NCBI GenBank assembly: GCA_021413845.1
Contig: JAIOPP010000001.1
Coordinates: 29,811-93,810 of the forward strand
DNA length: 64,000 nucleotides
Direction: 5' to 3'
From: Planctomycetia bacterium
Lineage (GTDB): Bacteria > Planctomycetota > Planctomycetia > Pirellulales > PNKZ01
The notes beneath the pieces are model-generated. The model searched no databases. It worked only from the letters and a program-made list of their open reading frames with translations, and was not told the origin of the DNA. Both the position numbers and the translations under genes were made by a program. Shown here in pieces: positions 27,745 through 34,727 of the stretch (position 1 is its first letter; the number at the start of each line of letters is the position of its first letter).

Positions 27745-28655
27745 TTTCCGGCGGAGATGGAAGCGATCCGAGCTCCGATCGTCATCGCTTAAACGAAAGC
27801 GGAAAACCTGCCTGTTCGATTTAGGCTTTCCATCAACCGCGAGTCTTCAGCGATCGTAAAGACGGCTTCGTTAAGCTAGATGACGCGCCGAAGTTTCCGG
27901 CCTTTCGACTTCACGACTGAGAAGACCCAGCGACGATTCGCGAGGTCGAAGTAGCGGGCTTAGACCGGTTTTTGGAAACCGAAGTCCGACCGTATCTCTG
28001 ACCAACTCCGGAATTGAACTTGGGTCTCGACGTAAACCCTTACAGCGTAAAAGTGGGCGATACAGGACTCGAACCTGTGACCCCTAGCTTGTCGAGCGAT
28101 CTTGGGCCTCGACTAAAAACCGCATGATTATCGAGGAATAGTGCGATTATATCGCTCGCTTGGACTATTTCAATCTCTTTCGTGAGCGCTCATTTTCTTT
28201 CGAGAAAAACGCGTATTGGCGAAGCGACGTGTGCCGAAACGCCGTAGAAGATTTTGGCGGTGGCCGTTGCTTGATGCGGAATGATTCGAGGCAATCGTGT
28301 CGCGACTAGCGGCGTCGCGAAAGAACGAAGATCGAAAGATCATTTGCGCCGCGAAACGAGATCGGTGTATCTTGATCTCGCTCGAGCAGGCACGGCAGTA
28401 GGCCCACTCCAACCTGCGAATCCCGATGGACCGTAAAAACTTGCTCGGCAACCAGATCGACCTGCTGGCCTAGTTCGTCGCGCGACTATGCGGCCTCTAA
28501 AGGTTCGGTCCACTGTTCGCGACCGGATAGCCGCACTATGCTAATTTCTCGTCCCAAGTCGTGGGCGAGGCGCCGATCATTCGTCGCCGGAAAGTCCCTT
28601 CGCTGACGGGCATCGACGCACGTTTCATGAACTCCGCACTCCGTACGAATCGCCG
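27745..28655. other. Intergenic region at the island junction
   Basis: About 900 bp without a convincing gene. It holds a short CGGTTT/AAACCG hairpin near 27972, the tRNA-Val 3' fragment at 28054-28095, and AT-richer sequence after 28100. Short open frames here lack start signals and family resemblance. Confidence 0.6.
28054..28095 (-). pseudogene. tRNA-Val(GAC) 3' fragment, probable integration scar
   Basis: On the - strand this reads as the 3' half of a tRNA. It has an anticodon loop remnant GACAA (anticodon GAC), stem strand GCTAG, variable loop, a T-arm with perfect stem ACAGG/CCTGT around TTCGAGT, acceptor strand ATCGCCC and discriminator A. The 5' half (D-arm and acceptor partner GGGCGAT) is absent: the sequence diverges just 5' of the anticodon. 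Elements that integrate into tRNA genes leave such 3' fragments at one end. The full tRNA gene is not in the window. Confidence 0.65.
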
Positions 28656-29690
28656 ATGACTCCTAAGTCTCTTAAACCGCTGCTGGAACTTTTCGGAACG
28701 TTGAATTCGAACTCTGACCTGACACGGTTTCGCAGCGACTATCGCGAAGTTGTTCGACGACTCCCCGACAACTGCCCTGGTTTCCTGGTCCGCGCTCAGC
28801 ATACGCTCGTCGACTGGGGAAGTCGACTGGATCACGAACCCGAAGTCGTCCTCGGGCAATGGCAAGCTCTCTCCGACGACGAATTCGACTCACTGCCCGA
28901 CGCCTTGCAAACGCTGCTGTTTCGACTTATGCCGAAGTCGAAGTTTTCGCCCGACCAATGGCGCAGCTTCCTCGCCGAATGCAAAAACGCTAAGCTCGTC
29001 GAAGCCCTGCTGAAGCTACGCTTGATCGGCAAGAAAGACCTTTGCACGTGGATCGTTTCCGACCTGCAGTTCTTTGCTCAAAGCGCCGCGTTAGACTTCG
29101 CCGTACGTGCGAACTTGTTGAAGCCCAACGGCAAGCTCTGGGGGACGATCGCCGAGTCGGCGGCGCGTTCCTCTCGACTCATGTCACGAAACGAGCTGCT
29201 GGTGTCGGTCTACGAACGCTGGAAAGACGCGCATGCCGACCGCGCTCTCACCACGTTACTTTCGACGGACAGCGACGAGGCGTCGACCGCGCTATTGTCC
29301 GTGTTGCTCGATTCCCCCACGAGCGCAGCACGCTTCATTCGGTTTCTCGCGCCGGAATTGGGCCGGCAGAATTCATCCGAGTCGGCGATCGAGCGCGTAA
29401 ACAATTTGTTCTCGCAACTTTGCGTAGATGCGTTAACCGGAACAAACGACGCCCTCCGCCTCGAACGCGCCGGGACTGCCTTTGGATTGTTGCGTTTAAC
29501 TTATGATCTCGCACGCTTTAAGACGGACAAGCCGGAGTTGAATTCGGGCATCGAGTTGACGCTGCGAAAATCGGCCGTGGCGATCGCGAATTCCATCGCC
29601 CATCGAATTGAAGAAAACCCCGCCGCCCCGCAAAACTCGGCGTTTGTAACGCTAAGAGGGGGCGAAATGGCAGCCGTTTTGCGCGGGTGA
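28656..29690 (+). pseudogene. Unknown helical protein, truncated by the IS3 element
   Basis: The open frame encodes 344 residues of predominantly helical, Leu-rich sequence ('LQTLLFRLMPKSKFSPDQW', 'KLVEALLKLRLIGKKDLCTW'). I do not recognise the family. The stop codon TGA (29688-29690) is made by the first three bases of the IS left inverted repeat, so the original protein was longer. The last residues before the junction are of ordinary quality, with no sign of drift, which suggests a recent event. No SD is apparent. The truncated PLD-like gene across the IS faces this gene; the two may have been neighbours in one system. Confidence 0.6.
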
Positions 29691-29759
29691 CCTGCCCCCA
29701 TCAAACGAGTCCGGTCGCAAGGTGATAAACTTGCGGCTCTCACTTGAAAGGGGAAGGTC

Positions 29760-30038
29760 ATGGCGAGAAAGCGATTGAGTGTAGAGCAGATCATTCAGAA
29801 GTTGCGGGAAGCGGAGTTGGAGTTGGCGCGCGGGCAGACGGTTCCGCAGGTGGCGAAGAAGATCGGCGTCACGGAGCAGACTTATTACCGCTGGCGAAAA
29901 GAGTACGGCGGCCTGCGGACGGATCAAGCGAAGCGCTTCAAGGAACTGGAGCAAGAGAATTCGCGACTGAAACGGCTGCTGGCCGACGCCGAACTCGACA
30001 AGGCGATTCTGCGGGAGGCCGCCGCGGGAAACTTCTGA
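29760..30038 (+). CDS. IS3-family transposase OrfA (HTH)
   Basis: The protein has 92 residues. A helix-turn-helix of the HTH_Tnp_1 type ('IIQKLREAELELARGQTVPQ', 'KIGVTEQTYYRWRKEYGG') is followed by a leucine-zipper-like coiled coil ('RLKRLLADAELDKAILREAA'). It binds the IS ends and, when fused to OrfB by frameshift, forms the active transposase. GGGGAAGG just before the ATG serves as SD. It ends in 'AAAGNF' followed by TGA. Confidence 0.95.
   Translation: MARKRLSVEQIIQKLREAELELARGQTVPQVAKKIGVTEQTYYRWRKEYGGLRTDQAKRFKELEQENSRLKRLLADAELDKAILREAAAGNF
30026..30032 (+). other. Programmed -1 ribosomal frameshift heptamer
   Basis: G GGA AAC in the orfA frame fits X XXY YYZ. Slipping back one base gives GGG AAA CTT and enters orfB, bypassing the orfA TGA four bases downstream. 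The same heptamer is kept in the second IS copy (58020-58026, - strand). Confidence 0.85.
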
Positions 30039-30919
30039 GCCCGACCGGTCGGCGACGAGTCGTCGAACACGTGCGGGAGACGCTCGCCGTGAGCGAGCGT
30101 CGAGCCTGCCGTGTGTTGGGACAAGCGCGGGCGACGCAACGTCGCCCGCGGCTCGTTCCCGACGACGAACCGCGATTGGTCGGGCGGATCGTGAAGTTAG
30201 CGAGCGACTACGGTCGCTACGGCTATCGTAGAATTACGGCACTTCTGCGTCGTGAAGGCTGGAGCGTGAACCATAAGCGAGTCGAACGGCTCTGGCGCCG
30301 CGAGGGCTTAAAAGTGCCGCAGAAGCAGCCGAAGCGACGTCGGTTATGGTTCAACGACGGCTCGTGCGTCCGGCTGCGGCCGACGCATCGCGATCACGTC
30401 TGGAGCTATGACTTCGTGCAGGCTCGAACGCACGACGGTCGCGCCTTCCGGATGTTGACGGTCATCGACGAGTTCACGCGCGAGTGCTTGGCGATCGACG
30501 TGGCGCGGAGGCTCACGAGCGAAGACGTGCTAGAACGGCTGAGCGACCTGTTCATTCGCCGCGGCGTGCCGGAGCACATCCGCAGCGACAATGGCGCGGA
30601 GTTCACGGCCACGAAGATCAGAGAGTGGTTGCAACGGATCGACGTCAAGACGCTCTACATCGAACCGGGGAGTCCTTGGGAGAACGGTTACGTCGAATCG
30701 TTTAACGGTAAGCTGCGAGATGAACTCTTGGAGCGTGAGATCTTCGACACGCTCCGGGAGGCGAAGGTGCTCATCGAACGATGGCGGAGAGAGTACAACA
30801 CGATCCGGCCGCACAGCTCGCTCGGCTACCGACCCCCGGCACCCGAGGCCGTTCAAGCTTGGTCTTTTCGCTACGCTGCGCTCCGCGAAAAGACCAAGCT
30901 TGATTCATCCGAGTCCTAA
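30029..30919 (+). CDS. IS3-family transposase OrfB (rve/DDE integrase)
   Basis: About 296 codons are read by -1 frameshift from orfA; there is no good independent start near the overlap. The order is an HTH_21 region ('YGRYGYRRITALLRREGWSV') and then the rve integrase core. The DDE triad is visible: Asp in 'VWSYDFVQ', Asp in 'HIRSDNGAEF' and Glu in 'NGYVESFNGKLRDELL'. The C-terminal 'YNTIRPHSSLGYRPPAPEA' is typical of the family. The final 20 residues are encoded by an 18-bp perfect inverted repeat (30853-30903). Confidence 0.93.
   Translation, partial: KLLSPTGRRRVVEHVRETLAVSERRACRVLGQARATQRRPRLVPDDEPRLVGRIVKLASDYGRYGYRRITALLRREGWSVNHKRVERLWRREGLKVPQKQPKRRRLWFNDGSCVRLRPTHRDHVWSYDFVQARTHDGRAFRMLTVIDEFTRECLAIDVARRLTSEDVLERLSDLFIRRGVPEHIRSDNGAEFTATKIREWLQRIDVKTLYIEPGSPWENGYVESFNGKLRDELLEREIFDTLREAKVLIERWRREYNTIRPHSSLGYRPPAPEAVQAWSFRYAALREKTKLDSSES
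30853..30903 (+). repeat. 18-bp perfect hairpin at the end of orfB
   Basis: Arms 30853-30870 and 30886-30903 (TCAAGCTTGGTCTTTTCG and its exact complement) are separated by 15 bases and read as coding in the last residues of OrfB. A terminator or transposition-regulating role is possible. It lies 50 bp from the right IS end. Confidence 0.85.
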
Positions 30920-30953
30920 CATCACACTTGGTATCAGTACCGGGGGCAGGTCA

Positions 30954-31652
30954 CTAGTACGCCATCTTCAGGTAGATGAAGTAGGGCGCGATTGCATTAT
31001 CACGCGCCCAGCTTTCTTCGATGATCTGTTCTAGCTCGGCGGAAATATCAAGGCACCAGCGATCGCTCCACCGCGCATCGAACCAGTCGGCAAGTTTTTG
31101 ACATGCATCCTGATCGAGGACGTCGATGTTGAGTTCCCCTTGGTGCCGAAGTCCGGCGAGCGTCAGGTTGCTGCTTCCCAGGTAGCCGACTTTCGGGCTC
31201 ACTGGGTCAGGGCGGAACAGCAGATATAGCTTGGCGTGCAGCGTGTGGCGGAGGAACAGCTTGACGACGACTTTCTTCGCCCGAAGCTGTGCCGCAAGTC
31301 GGCGAAGACCTGCTTCGTCGGCGTTGTTAGGCGTGCCGACCATGAGCTGGTTACGAAATTCCAGGGCGAGCTTCTTCTTGAGACGAACGGCCGTGGCATT
31401 ATCGATTCCGTCTGATGCGCCGTCCTGTTGGAGAGATTCTCGAAGCTCTTCGTAAGGAGACTGATGCATGCCCACGAGGAGCCGACAGCAGTTTCCCTCG
31501 CCACCGGACCAACGTTCGACGAGCTCGTCGACTTGCCGCCAGCCTCGCAGGTTAAAGTAGCCAACGCAAAAGTCGGCGCGATCAGAAACCGTAAGGGTGC
31601 TGCGCAATGCTGGAAGCAGTGATCGATCGATATTGTCGAAGATGTGCGGCAT
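30954..31652 (-). pseudogene. PLD-like domain protein, C-terminus removed by the IS3 element
   Basis: The open frame encodes 232 residues. The N-terminus ('SDRADFCVGYFNLRGWRQVD') and the HKD-type signature 'HTLHAKLYLLF' followed by 'GYLGSSNLTLAGL' mark a phospholipase D-like nuclease domain. It is of the kind found at the N-terminus of SNF2/DEAD helicases and some restriction enzymes. The stop TAG (30954-30956) lies exactly at the IS right end, so the downstream part, plausibly a helicase, is missing. Whether it was part of a defence system is inference from the family only. No strong SD is seen. Confidence 0.75.
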
Positions 31653-32075
31653 GATAACTTGACGTACTTCAATGGGAGTCAGGTTTTACGAGAGAATTCG
31701 GTGCGTCCAGTAGTGAGCGGGTCTCGACAAGGCTTGTCGGTGATTGATTTGCGGAATAGTCCGGCGCTGGCGCGACAACATTCGCTTTCGCGGTGCTGAA
31801 TTTGCAGTGCTGCGACGGCACCTTTTCGCGGTGTCGTGTACGAGCGACTTTACCAGAGGAGCCCAGTGCATGACAGCACTCGCGGGCGCGCATTTCGCGT
31901 TGCTGTGATTTGCAAACGCCCGGATGCGAACAGATGGGCAACTAGCTTAACGATCGAGCTAAATCCCGGGGGCGACCGCGTCAGAATACTTGAGCGAACG
32001 CATACCTACCGCGATCGCTTGTCGAACGTCTCGTTCGACCTCTCCCACCGGTTTTTCTTCGTCGAAGGAGAGTCC
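31653..32075. other. Divergent spacer between PLD remnant and DUF932 gene
   Basis: About 420 bp. The frame of the DUF932 gene remains open to 31836 but the SD-supported start is at 32076, so this part is taken as 5' leader or a decayed upstream gene end. No promoter could be assigned with confidence. Confidence 0.4.
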
Positions 32076-32846
32076 ATGGTCAGTTCTACGCTCATGAATC
32101 ATTGCGGAGCTCGGCAAGTCAACGCCGCAGAGTTGGCGACGATCGCACCGCCGCCGCCGACACAGACTTGGTTTCCGCTCGCCCACCGTGCCGTGCTCGA
32201 CTCGGTCTGCGGTGCACTGGAAGGTGCCGGCTTCTTCATCTGTCGGAGCCGCTTGTCGGTTTCGCACGGCGGCTCGCGGTTCTTCGGTACGCTCGACCTG
32301 ACAACGAACGTCAGCGAGGGCGTGTCGCTCGCCGTCGGGATCCGCAACTCGAACGATCAAAGCTTTCCAATCGGCTTCTGTTGCGGCCAGCGAGTCTTCG
32401 TGTGCGACAACCTCGCCTTCACGAGCGAAATCGTCGTCAGCAAGAAGCACACGCGTTTCGGCCAGGAGCGGTATCTAGAAGGCTTGGCCCGAGCGGTCGG
32501 ATCGCTTGATCAATATCGCCGCTCGGCTGCCGGCTGGATCGAACGGATGCAACAGTTCGAACTCGGCGACGACCTCGCGAACTCGCTGCTCCTGCAAGCC
32601 TACGAACGAAAGATCGTCGGGCTCCGGCTTCTGCCGCTGGTCGTCGATGAGTGGCGGAAGCCGTCGCGAGAAGAGTATCGTCCGCGCACGGCCTATTCAC
32701 TGTTCAACTGCTTCACAGAGGTCTTGGGCCGTGAACGTCAATCGCGGTTCCCGGCCGAGTCGGCGCTCGCGACGATGCGGCTGTGCAAGTTGCTCGCGCC
32801 GGGCACGGCGTCTGCGGCCGGTGACGACTTCACGACGGCGGCGTGA
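32076..32846 (+). CDS. DUF932 domain protein (phage/plasmid-type)
   Basis: The protein has 256 residues from ATG 32076, chosen for AAGGAG at 32065-32070, 5 bp before it. It matches the DUF932 pattern: 'HRAVLDSVCGALEGAGFFIC', 'FFGTLDLTT', 'GIRNSNDQSFPIGFCCGQRV' and 'FVCDNLAFTSEIVVSKKHTR'. DUF932 proteins are common on plasmids, phages and integrative elements, and their function is unresolved. It leads a cassette with a DNA ligase, a WGR protein and a sliding-clamp-like protein. A hairpin with a T-tract follows at 32894-32941. Confidence 0.85.
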   Translation: MVSSTLMNHCGARQVNAAELATIAPPPPTQTWFPLAHRAVLDSVCGALEGAGFFICRSRLSVSHGGSRFFGTLDLTTNVSEGVSLAVGIRNSNDQSFPIGFCCGQRVFVCDNLAFTSEIVVSKKHTRFGQERYLEGLARAVGSLDQYRRSAAGWIERMQQFELGDDLANSLLLQAYERKIVGLRLLPLVVDEWRKPSREEYRPRTAYSLFNCFTEVLGRERQSRFPAESALATMRLCKLLAPGTASAAGDDFTTAA

Positions 32847-32893
32847 CATCGCGTCTGTCCGGTGCCTTATTCGGGCGTTCCTTTCAACAACTC

Positions 32894-32941
32894 AAAGCGG
32901 CGATCAGCCTACTAGTGGGCTCGGTCGCCGCTTTCGTTTTT
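32894..32941 (+). terminator. Terminator-like hairpin between DUF932 and ligase genes
   Basis: Stem AAAGCGGCGA (32894-32903) pairs perfectly with TCGCCGCTTT (32925-32934), with inner AGCC/GGCT pairing, followed by CGTTTTT. The ligase SD starts 4 bp later, so it could also act as an attenuator or processing site. Confidence 0.8.
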
Positions 32942-32955
32942 ACCAGGAGGTTTCG

Positions 32956-33978
32956 ATGCCTGATTTGCTCGACGGCGAGTCGGTCGAAGTTCAAGGTTCG
33001 GGTCGACTGCCGTATGTCTTGAAGAATACCGGCGGCGTCTATTCCTGCTCATGCCCGGCGTGGCGTAACCAATCGCTGCCGATCGAACGTCGCACCTGTA
33101 AGCACTTGAAGAAACACCGTGGCGAGGCAACGGAAACGGAACGAATCGGCGGCGTCGTGCCTACGTCCTTGTCCTTAACGGCGGATCGGAAGCCCACGGC
33201 ACCGCCGCTCCTGTTGGCGGAGACGTGGGACGGCGAGCAAGACGTCGCCGGTTGGTACTTCAGCGAGAAGCTCGATGGCGTGCGAGCCTTCTGGGACGGC
33301 CGGCAATTTCTATCTCGGCAAGGCAACGTCTTTCATGCCCCGGCTTGGTTTCGGGCCGAGTTGCCGGCGGAGCCCTTCGACGGCGAGTTGTGGCTGGCTC
33401 GCAAGTCGTTTCAACGGACAATGTCGATCGTCCGTCGCCAAGACGAATCGGACCTCTGGCGAGCGATCCGCTACGTCGTCTTCGATGCTCCGGCTCTTGG
33501 TGGTCCGTTCGAGGAGCGAATGGAGTATTGCCGCGATCGGTTCGCTCGCTATCCGTCGCAGCTCGTGAACGCATTGCCGCAACGGATCTGTCGCGGTGTC
33601 GATCATTTGCTAGCCGAACTCGACAAGGTGCTGCGCCTCGGCGGTGAAGGGCTGATGCTTCGCCGTCCCGGTTCGCTGTACGAGGCAGGGCGCTCGTCGA
33701 CGCTGCTCAAGGTCAAGCGATTCTTGGATGCCGAGGCCCGAGTGATCGGACATCAGCCCGGCACAGGTCGACATCGCGGCCGGCTGGGGGCCTTACTTGT
33801 CGAACTCCCCAACGGAATTCGGTTCGCGGTCGGGACTGGCTTCAGCGATCGGGAGCGTGAGCGGCCGCCGGTTATCGGTTCCACCATTACGTTCCGCTAC
33901 CAGGAGCTTTCCGATCGGGGAGTACCTCGGTTCCCGGCGTTCGCTCGCCTTCGTAACGACTTGTTCGCCGCTTCGTAG
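32956..33978 (+). CDS. SWIM zinc finger-fused ATP-dependent DNA ligase
   Basis: The protein has 340 residues; AGGAGG lies 5 bp before the ATG. A SWIM-type zinc finger is visible at the N-terminus: C31, C33 in 'CSCPAW' and C48, H50 in 'TCKH'. The adenylation domain follows with the nucleotidyl-accepting Lys105 in 'SEKLDGVRAF', 'FDGELW' (motif III, near 141), 'GEGLMLRR' (motif IV) and 'LLKVKRF' (motif V). A short OB-fold completes it ('FRYQELSDRGVPRFPAFARL'). The enzyme should seal nicks using ATP, with the SWIM finger directing it to DNA or a partner. The minimal ligase core resembles accessory repair ligases. The neighbouring WGR and clamp-like genes support DNA repair or recombination. Confidence 0.9.
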   Translation: MPDLLDGESVEVQGSGRLPYVLKNTGGVYSCSCPAWRNQSLPIERRTCKHLKKHRGEATETERIGGVVPTSLSLTADRKPTAPPLLLAETWDGEQDVAGWYFSEKLDGVRAFWDGRQFLSRQGNVFHAPAWFRAELPAEPFDGELWLARKSFQRTMSIVRRQDESDLWRAIRYVVFDAPALGGPFEERMEYCRDRFARYPSQLVNALPQRICRGVDHLLAELDKVLRLGGEGLMLRRPGSLYEAGRSSTLLKVKRFLDAEARVIGHQPGTGRHRGRLGALLVELPNGIRFAVGTGFSDRERERPPVIGSTITFRYQELSDRGVPRFPAFARLRNDLFAAS

Positions 33979-34037
33979 CGAGCCGGTCTCGCTCTCACGA
34001 AGCTCACCCACCCCTTTTCAACTTCGGAGTCAACGCC

Positions 34038-34253
34038 ATGAATCGTCGCTTTGAATTCGTCGAGGGCACGTCCGCCAAGTTTTGGGAAGTCAGTACCGTG
34101 TGTTGCGACGTTACGATTCGCTACGGTCGTATCGGGACTGCCGGCCAGCCGCTGACCAAATCGTTCCCCGATCCGGCCGCCGCCCGGAAACATGTCGAAA
34201 AGTTGATCGCGTCGAAAGTCGCGAAAGGTTACGTCGAGTTGGTCCACTCGTAG
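34038..34253 (+). CDS. Stand-alone WGR domain protein
   Basis: The protein has 71 residues, nearly all WGR domain ('KFWEVSTVCCDVTIRYGRIG' then 'GQPLTKSFPDPAAARKHVEK'). WGR domains bind DNA ends or nucleic acid in PARPs and bacterial MolR-type proteins. As a single-domain protein next to a DNA ligase it could recognise breaks for that enzyme; this is inference. CGGAG precedes the ATG by about 9 bp. A short hairpin (33977-33993) overlaps the preceding ligase stop. Confidence 0.88.
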   Translation: MNRRFEFVEGTSAKFWEVSTVCCDVTIRYGRIGTAGQPLTKSFPDPAAARKHVEKLIASKVAKGYVELVHS

Positions 34254-34291
34254 CTCTCGTTTCTCCGCAACCTTCGTTGCGGGATGCGCCT

Positions 34292-34329
34292 GAGCGAGCG
34301 TTGCCGATCTTAATTGGATCGGCTCGCTC
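34292..34329 (+). terminator. Terminator-like hairpin after the WGR gene
   Basis: Inner stem GCCGATC/GATCGGC (loop TTAATTG) lies inside outer stem GAGCGA/TCGCTC, followed by pyrimidine-rich sequence. A further hairpin with G-U pairs sits near 34355-34400, just before the next gene. Confidence 0.65.
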
Positions 34330-34435
34330 TTCCTCCTTTGTGTTCCCACGGTATTTCGTCGTCGCGATGGCCGGGTGACCGGTCGTGGCGACGATTGGAG
34401 GTCCGTTTCTATCCTTTGATCTTTAGGAGTTCGCC

Positions 34436-34633
34436 ATGACCCAAGCCGAATTGGAAAACGAACTGGCCCGCTCGACGGGCGATTCCCTCTCGACGATTCG
34501 TCGTCACGGTTTCAACCTCGTCGAAGTTCCCGATGGCGAGCCGCTCGCGATCGATTGGGACGAAGTGCAGCAGATCGAGTCGCTGCGCTATCCGCCGCGT
34601 CGACGACCGGCACGTCGGCAGTTGGCGGCCTAG
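34436..34633 (+). CDS. Small conserved-looking hypothetical protein of the ligase cassette
   Basis: The protein has 65 residues, with AGGAG 7 bp before the ATG, which makes it a convincing gene despite its size. The N-terminal half is acidic and helical ('QAELENELARSTGDSLSTIR') and the C-terminus is Arg-rich. It has no recognised domain. The layout suggests a small DNA-associated or partner protein for the flanking genes. It is bounded by hairpins on both sides. Confidence 0.65.
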   Translation: MTQAELENELARSTGDSLSTIRRHGFNLVEVPDGEPLAIDWDEVQQIESLRYPPRRRPARRQLAA

Positions 34634-34663
34634 CCGCTTCGTTCGTCCGATCCTACACCTCGC

Positions 34664-34703
34664 CCCGTGTCGCTCGTCCCGGCGTCGGGGTGAGCGGCAC
34701 GGG
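34664..34703 (+). terminator. Terminator-like hairpin before the clamp-like gene
   Basis: CCCGTGTCGCTC (34664-34675) pairs with GAGCGGCACGGG (34692-34703) with one G-U pair, followed by TTCTTTC. The SD (CGGAG) and GTG start of the clamp-like gene follow within 25 bp. Confidence 0.7.
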
Positions 34704-34727
34704 TTCTTTCTACTTCGGAGACTCCCC

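Larger units (their letters stand above)
29688..30953 (+). mobile_element. IS3-family insertion sequence (IS407-group-like), apparently complete
   Basis: The element is 1266 bp and begins TG and ends CA. Terminal inverted repeats are TGACCTGCCCCC on the left and its exact complement GGGGGCAGGTCA on the right; one extra flanking G/C pair extends the match. It encodes overlapping orfA and orfB with a -1 frameshift site. Flanking 3-4 bp (CGGG left, CTAG right) do not match, so no target duplication is visible. This points to deletion or recombination next to the element after insertion. A truncated relative lies at 57826-58365. Confidence 0.93.

Noticed and set aside
27990..28030. Possible second tRNA T-arm ('GAATTGAAC' on the + strand)
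   Set aside because: The flanking bases do not form a T-stem and no acceptor or anticodon arm can be built.
28170..28451. 93-codon - strand frame in the junction spacer
   Set aside because: No SD, no domain, basic low-quality composition; it also spans sequence that looks decayed.
31836..32075. Upstream in-frame extension of the DUF932 gene
   Set aside because: The strong SD at 32065-32070 and the DUF932 domain boundary favour the ATG at 32076.
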